The translations under genes and the position numbers were made by a program. Source: an uncultured bacterium (GTDB taxonomy: Bacteria; Bacillota_I; Bacilli_A; RF39; UBA660). Taken from it: a DNA stretch of 64,000 nucleotides. This document shows positions 61,929 through 64,000 of this stretch, piece after piece; positions within the stretch are counted from its first letter, which is position 1; every line of letters starts with the position of its first letter. The notes beneath the pieces are model-generated. The model saw only the letters and a list, made by a program, of their open reading frames with translations. It was not told the origin of the DNA and ran no database searches. Location of the stretch: assembly GCA_946560065.1 (NCBI GenBank), contig CAMNUE010000010.1, positions 1-64,000 on the forward strand. Reading direction: 5' to 3'.

Positions 61929-62522
61929 CTACTTTCTCTTCTTACTAACAGCTAATCCATCTCCTATGTCTAAAAAGACAGTTTCGTATCTTTCATTATA
62001 ATTTAAAAAATCTTTATAATTTTTAACTTTACGAACTAATTGTCTCAAATTCCTACTTTCAATTTCACTTATTTCCTTATCAACTAACCCATGAAAATTC
62101 ATATTATCAGTAATAATTGTACCATTATCATTTAAATTATTTTCAAATTTTTCAAAGAACTTAATATTTTGAGCCTTAGCCGCATCAATAAATATTAAAT
62201 CATATGTACCATCTAAATTGACTTCTAAAGCATCATTATATATTAAATCAATTCTATCTTCTAATTCCATCTTCTTTATATTCTTAACAGCTTCTAGGTA
62301 TCTCTTTTCATCTCTTTCAATAGTTGTAACTGTAATATCAGAATTAACTCCACACATCATAATAGCAGAATACCCAATTGCAGTTCCAACTTCTAATATT
62401 CTTTTAACACCATTTTCAAGAATATAATTAGTCAAATAATTAATACCTTCATCCATCATAATTGGTACATTATTTTTATCTGCATAATCTCTAATTTGTT
62501 TAATAATATTTTCATTTAACAC
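61929..62522 (-). CDS. trmR: SAM-dependent O-methyltransferase TrmR (YrrM-like)
   Basis: Rossmann methyltransferase: ILEVGTAIGYSAIMM SAM loop, TIERDEKR, DLIFIDAAKAQ and TIITDNMNFHG. In B. subtilis YrrM/TrmR methylates 5-hydroxyuridine at tRNA position 34 to 5-methoxyuridine, using the product of TrhP1/P2, whose genes lie in the same neighbourhood here. The start is GTG; a GGGGGG stretch ahead is somewhat distant. Confidence 0.88.
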   Translation of the reverse strand: MLNENIIKQIRDYADKNNVPIMMDEGINYLTNYILENGVKRILEVGTAIGYSAIMMCGVNSDITVTTIERDEKRYLEAVKNIKKMELEDRIDLIYNDALEVNLDGTYDLIFIDAAKAQNIKFFEKFENNLNDNGTIITDNMNFHGLVDKEISEIESRNLRQLVRKVKNYKDFLNYNERYETVFLDIGDGLAVSKKRK

Positions 62523-62542
62523 TTATATCAGTCCCCCCATTA

Positions 62543-63619
62543 TTACTGCCAAATCCAATCACCATTTGCTTTTATCTCAGCAACTTTCTTCTCATGTTCA
62601 TACATAGTCTTTGTATAATAAATATTTCCATTTTTATCAGCAACAAAGAACAAATAATCATTAGTTGTTGGTATTACACTAGCTTCAATACTAACATCAC
62701 TAGGATTACAAATAGGACCTATTGGCATCCTCCCCATCATCGTAGTTGACCTAGTATTATAAGCATTCACACTAGCAAACTGTTCTTTTGTTAAATCACT
62801 ATTCATAGCAGCTTGTAATCCATAATAAGTAGTAACATCACTACCTAAGTTCATTCCACTATTAATTCTATTATTGAATACTCCAACTATCATTTTTCTA
62901 TTTTCTAGATTTGTTCCTTCTAATTCAACAATTGAAGCCATTGTCATATAATGATGAACATTGCTACCAATTATATCTTTAAATTTACTTAACTTTTTTT
63001 CAGTATGCTTTAACATTTCTTCAATAATAGTTTCAATTTTAACATCCTTATTTTTAAAATCATAAGTTGCAGGAGCTAAATAACCTTCCAAAGGATAATA
63101 AATACTTGGATTTAAAATACTATCAGTTAAAAACCAATATTTAGCAATTAAAGTATTAATATAGCTAGTGTTTTTTAATAAATTAATAACCTCTTCATAA
63201 CTATTATTCGTTTTATCTGAGATTTCTTTAGCATAATCAGTAATCCTTTGTCCTTCTTTAAAAGTAATCTTAACTAAATTAGGATTATAGTTACTACCTT
63301 TTTCTAATTCTTCAACAATTTCTACTAATCCCATACTTTTATTAAGTACATATGTAGAAGCTTTAAGTGATTTAACACTATTCATTTTTACATATATAAA
63401 AAACAAATACTTACTTTTAATTAAATTCTTTTCTTTTAAGATTTCTCCTATTTTTAACGTACTAGTATTACTAGCAATTTCAACTTCTACTTTTGTGTTA
63501 TCTCCTCTATCAACTGGACTATTCAAAAAAACAAAAGTAGCTATTGTAGTAATAAATAACACTATCATTAATATAATAATTATTAAAAGTGGTTTAGGTC
63601 TTTTAATTTTTACTACCAT
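62543..63619 (-). CDS. mltG: Endolytic murein transglycosylase MltG
   Basis: An N-terminal TM (~13-32) and YceG/MltG domain with MASIVELEGT holding the catalytic Glu, FNNRINSGMNLGSDVTTYYG and IGPICNPSDVSIEA. The enzyme cuts nascent glycan strands and sets their length at the membrane. Its position between yrzB and trmR is the same as yrrL in B. subtilis. GGAGGG precedes the ATG. Confidence 0.93.
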   Translation of the reverse strand: MVVKIKRPKPLLIIIILMIVLFITTIATFVFLNSPVDRGDNTKVEVEIASNTSTLKIGEILKEKNLIKSKYLFFIYVKMNSVKSLKASTYVLNKSMGLVEIVEELEKGSNYNPNLVKITFKEGQRITDYAKEISDKTNNSYEEVINLLKNTSYINTLIAKYWFLTDSILNPSIYYPLEGYLAPATYDFKNKDVKIETIIEEMLKHTEKKLSKFKDIIGSNVHHYMTMASIVELEGTNLENRKMIVGVFNNRINSGMNLGSDVTTYYGLQAAMNSDLTKEQFASVNAYNTRSTTMMGRMPIGPICNPSDVSIEASVIPTTNDYLFFVADKNGNIYYTKTMYEHEKKVAEIKANGDWIWQ

Positions 63620-63643
63620 ATTCCCTCCAGAAAAAATAAAGAG

Positions 63644-63943
63644 CTATTGCTCATTATTTTCTTCAGTTTTATTCTTTTTATTTCTAACTTCTTCTTGTAA
63701 AGTATCCAAAATTGTTTCAATTACTTTCCATTCTTTATCTGTAGTAATTGCCTCTAATTTACTTTTTGGATCATCTGGATAATATATTGAAGCATAAACT
63801 TCTATATTACCTGTCTCATCTTTATGATTATCAGTATAAACTATATAATTTTTATTTGTTTCTTCACTTTCAAATGTGAATAGTACATCATATACTATTT
63901 CATTTCCATTTTCATCTAACATTGAGAATGTATTCTTTTTCAT
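63644..63943 (-). CDS. yrzB: DUF1292 protein (YrzB-like)
   Basis: 99 residues with the DUF1292 pattern: an NGNEIVYDVLFTFE start, NYIVYTD and IYASxYxPDD-like strands, and an acidic tail. Conserved function unknown; the gene is located between ruvX and mltG as in Bacillus. GGAG precedes the start. Confidence 0.85.
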   Translation of the reverse strand: MKKNTFSMLDENGNEIVYDVLFTFESEETNKNYIVYTDNHKDETGNIEVYASIYYPDDPKSKLEAITTDKEWKVIETILDTLQEEVRNKKNKTEENNEQ

Positions 63944-63947
63944 TTTC

Positions 63948-64000
63948 TTATCTCCTATCTAAATATGTTTGTAATATTATAGTAGCCGCAACACTATCAA
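63948..64000 (-). CDS. ruvX: RuvX/YqgF Holliday-junction resolvase-like, C-terminal end only
   Basis: The window ends within this gene. The last 16 residues (DSVAATIILQTYLDRR) match the conserved YqgF C-terminus (DxxAAxxILQxYL). The neighbour order ruvX-yrzB-mltG agrees with the family context. Confidence 0.75.
   Translation of the reverse strand, partial: DSVAATIILQTYLDRR

Overview
The window is AT-rich, gene-dense DNA from a low-G+C Gram-positive bacterium (Bacillota). It looks like Bacilli or an Erysipelotrichia/RF39-like relative rather than a wall-less mollicute. Supporting signs are a T-box on gatCAB-aspS, purine-rich ribosome binding sites, two class B sortases, several peptidoglycan enzymes (MltG, SpoIID-like, NlpC/P60) and the gene neighbourhood ruvX-yrzB-mltG-trmR-trhP1-trhP2...greA known from Bacillus subtilis. 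TGA is a normal stop (ATGA overlaps) and TGG encodes Trp, so the code is standard. Most genes lie on the minus strand.

Layout. (1) 1-518: the 3' end of a collagen-like surface protein. (2) 607-11329: a leftward exopolysaccharide-type operon with a TTGACA/TAATTT promoter. It encodes a VTC-domain protein, DUF4956, CotH, a clan-A glycosidase-like protein, a HEAT protein and a processive GT2 synthase. An HD-GYP protein and an EAL protein with a dead GGDEF domain follow, pointing to c-di-GMP control. (3) 11478-13252: a sortase B and a surface protein with an NPNTYD sorting signal. (4) 13362-13668: a decayed YfhO remnant, then a GT2/TPR protein and an MscS channel. (5) 15965-21212: gatC-gatA-gatB-aspS under a T-box whose specifier reads GAC, coupling tRNA-dependent amidation to Asp-tRNA supply. 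(6) 21285-23823: a plus-strand operon of a WXG-like small protein, a phosphodiester-glycosidase-like protein with a helical N-terminus and a rhomboid protease, then trpS with a probable metal or Fe-S site. (7) 25030-27875: DUF3603, rmuC, a VTT membrane protein and a rhodanese.

(8) 27932-54419 is the most unusual part: about 26.5 kb of tightly packed minus-strand genes mixing two secretion/pilus machineries. The Tad half has CpaB, CpaF/TadA ATPase, TadB, TadC, a 49-aa Flp-like peptide, two TadE-like pseudopilins and a TadZ-like protein. The type IV secretion half has two VirB2-like small membrane proteins, a VirB6-like channel, PrgI/VirB3, a two-piece VirB4, a SpoIID plus C39 cell-wall enzyme and VirD4. 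It also carries a sortase B, a large Cys-rich secreted protein and two related anchored proteins, one second in the operon and one last. No relaxase or integrase is visible and the flanks are housekeeping genes. I infer a resident, non-conjugative envelope machine.

(9) 54526-64000: greA, an HD-type dNTPase, the tRNA U34 hydroxylation/methylation genes trhP1/trhP2/trmR, mltG, yrzB and the end of ruvX. This block is interrupted by a DUF3298-like protein, a decayed CUB-like fragment and an NlpC/P60 enzyme whose N-terminus looks like the VirB2-like subunits of the big cluster.
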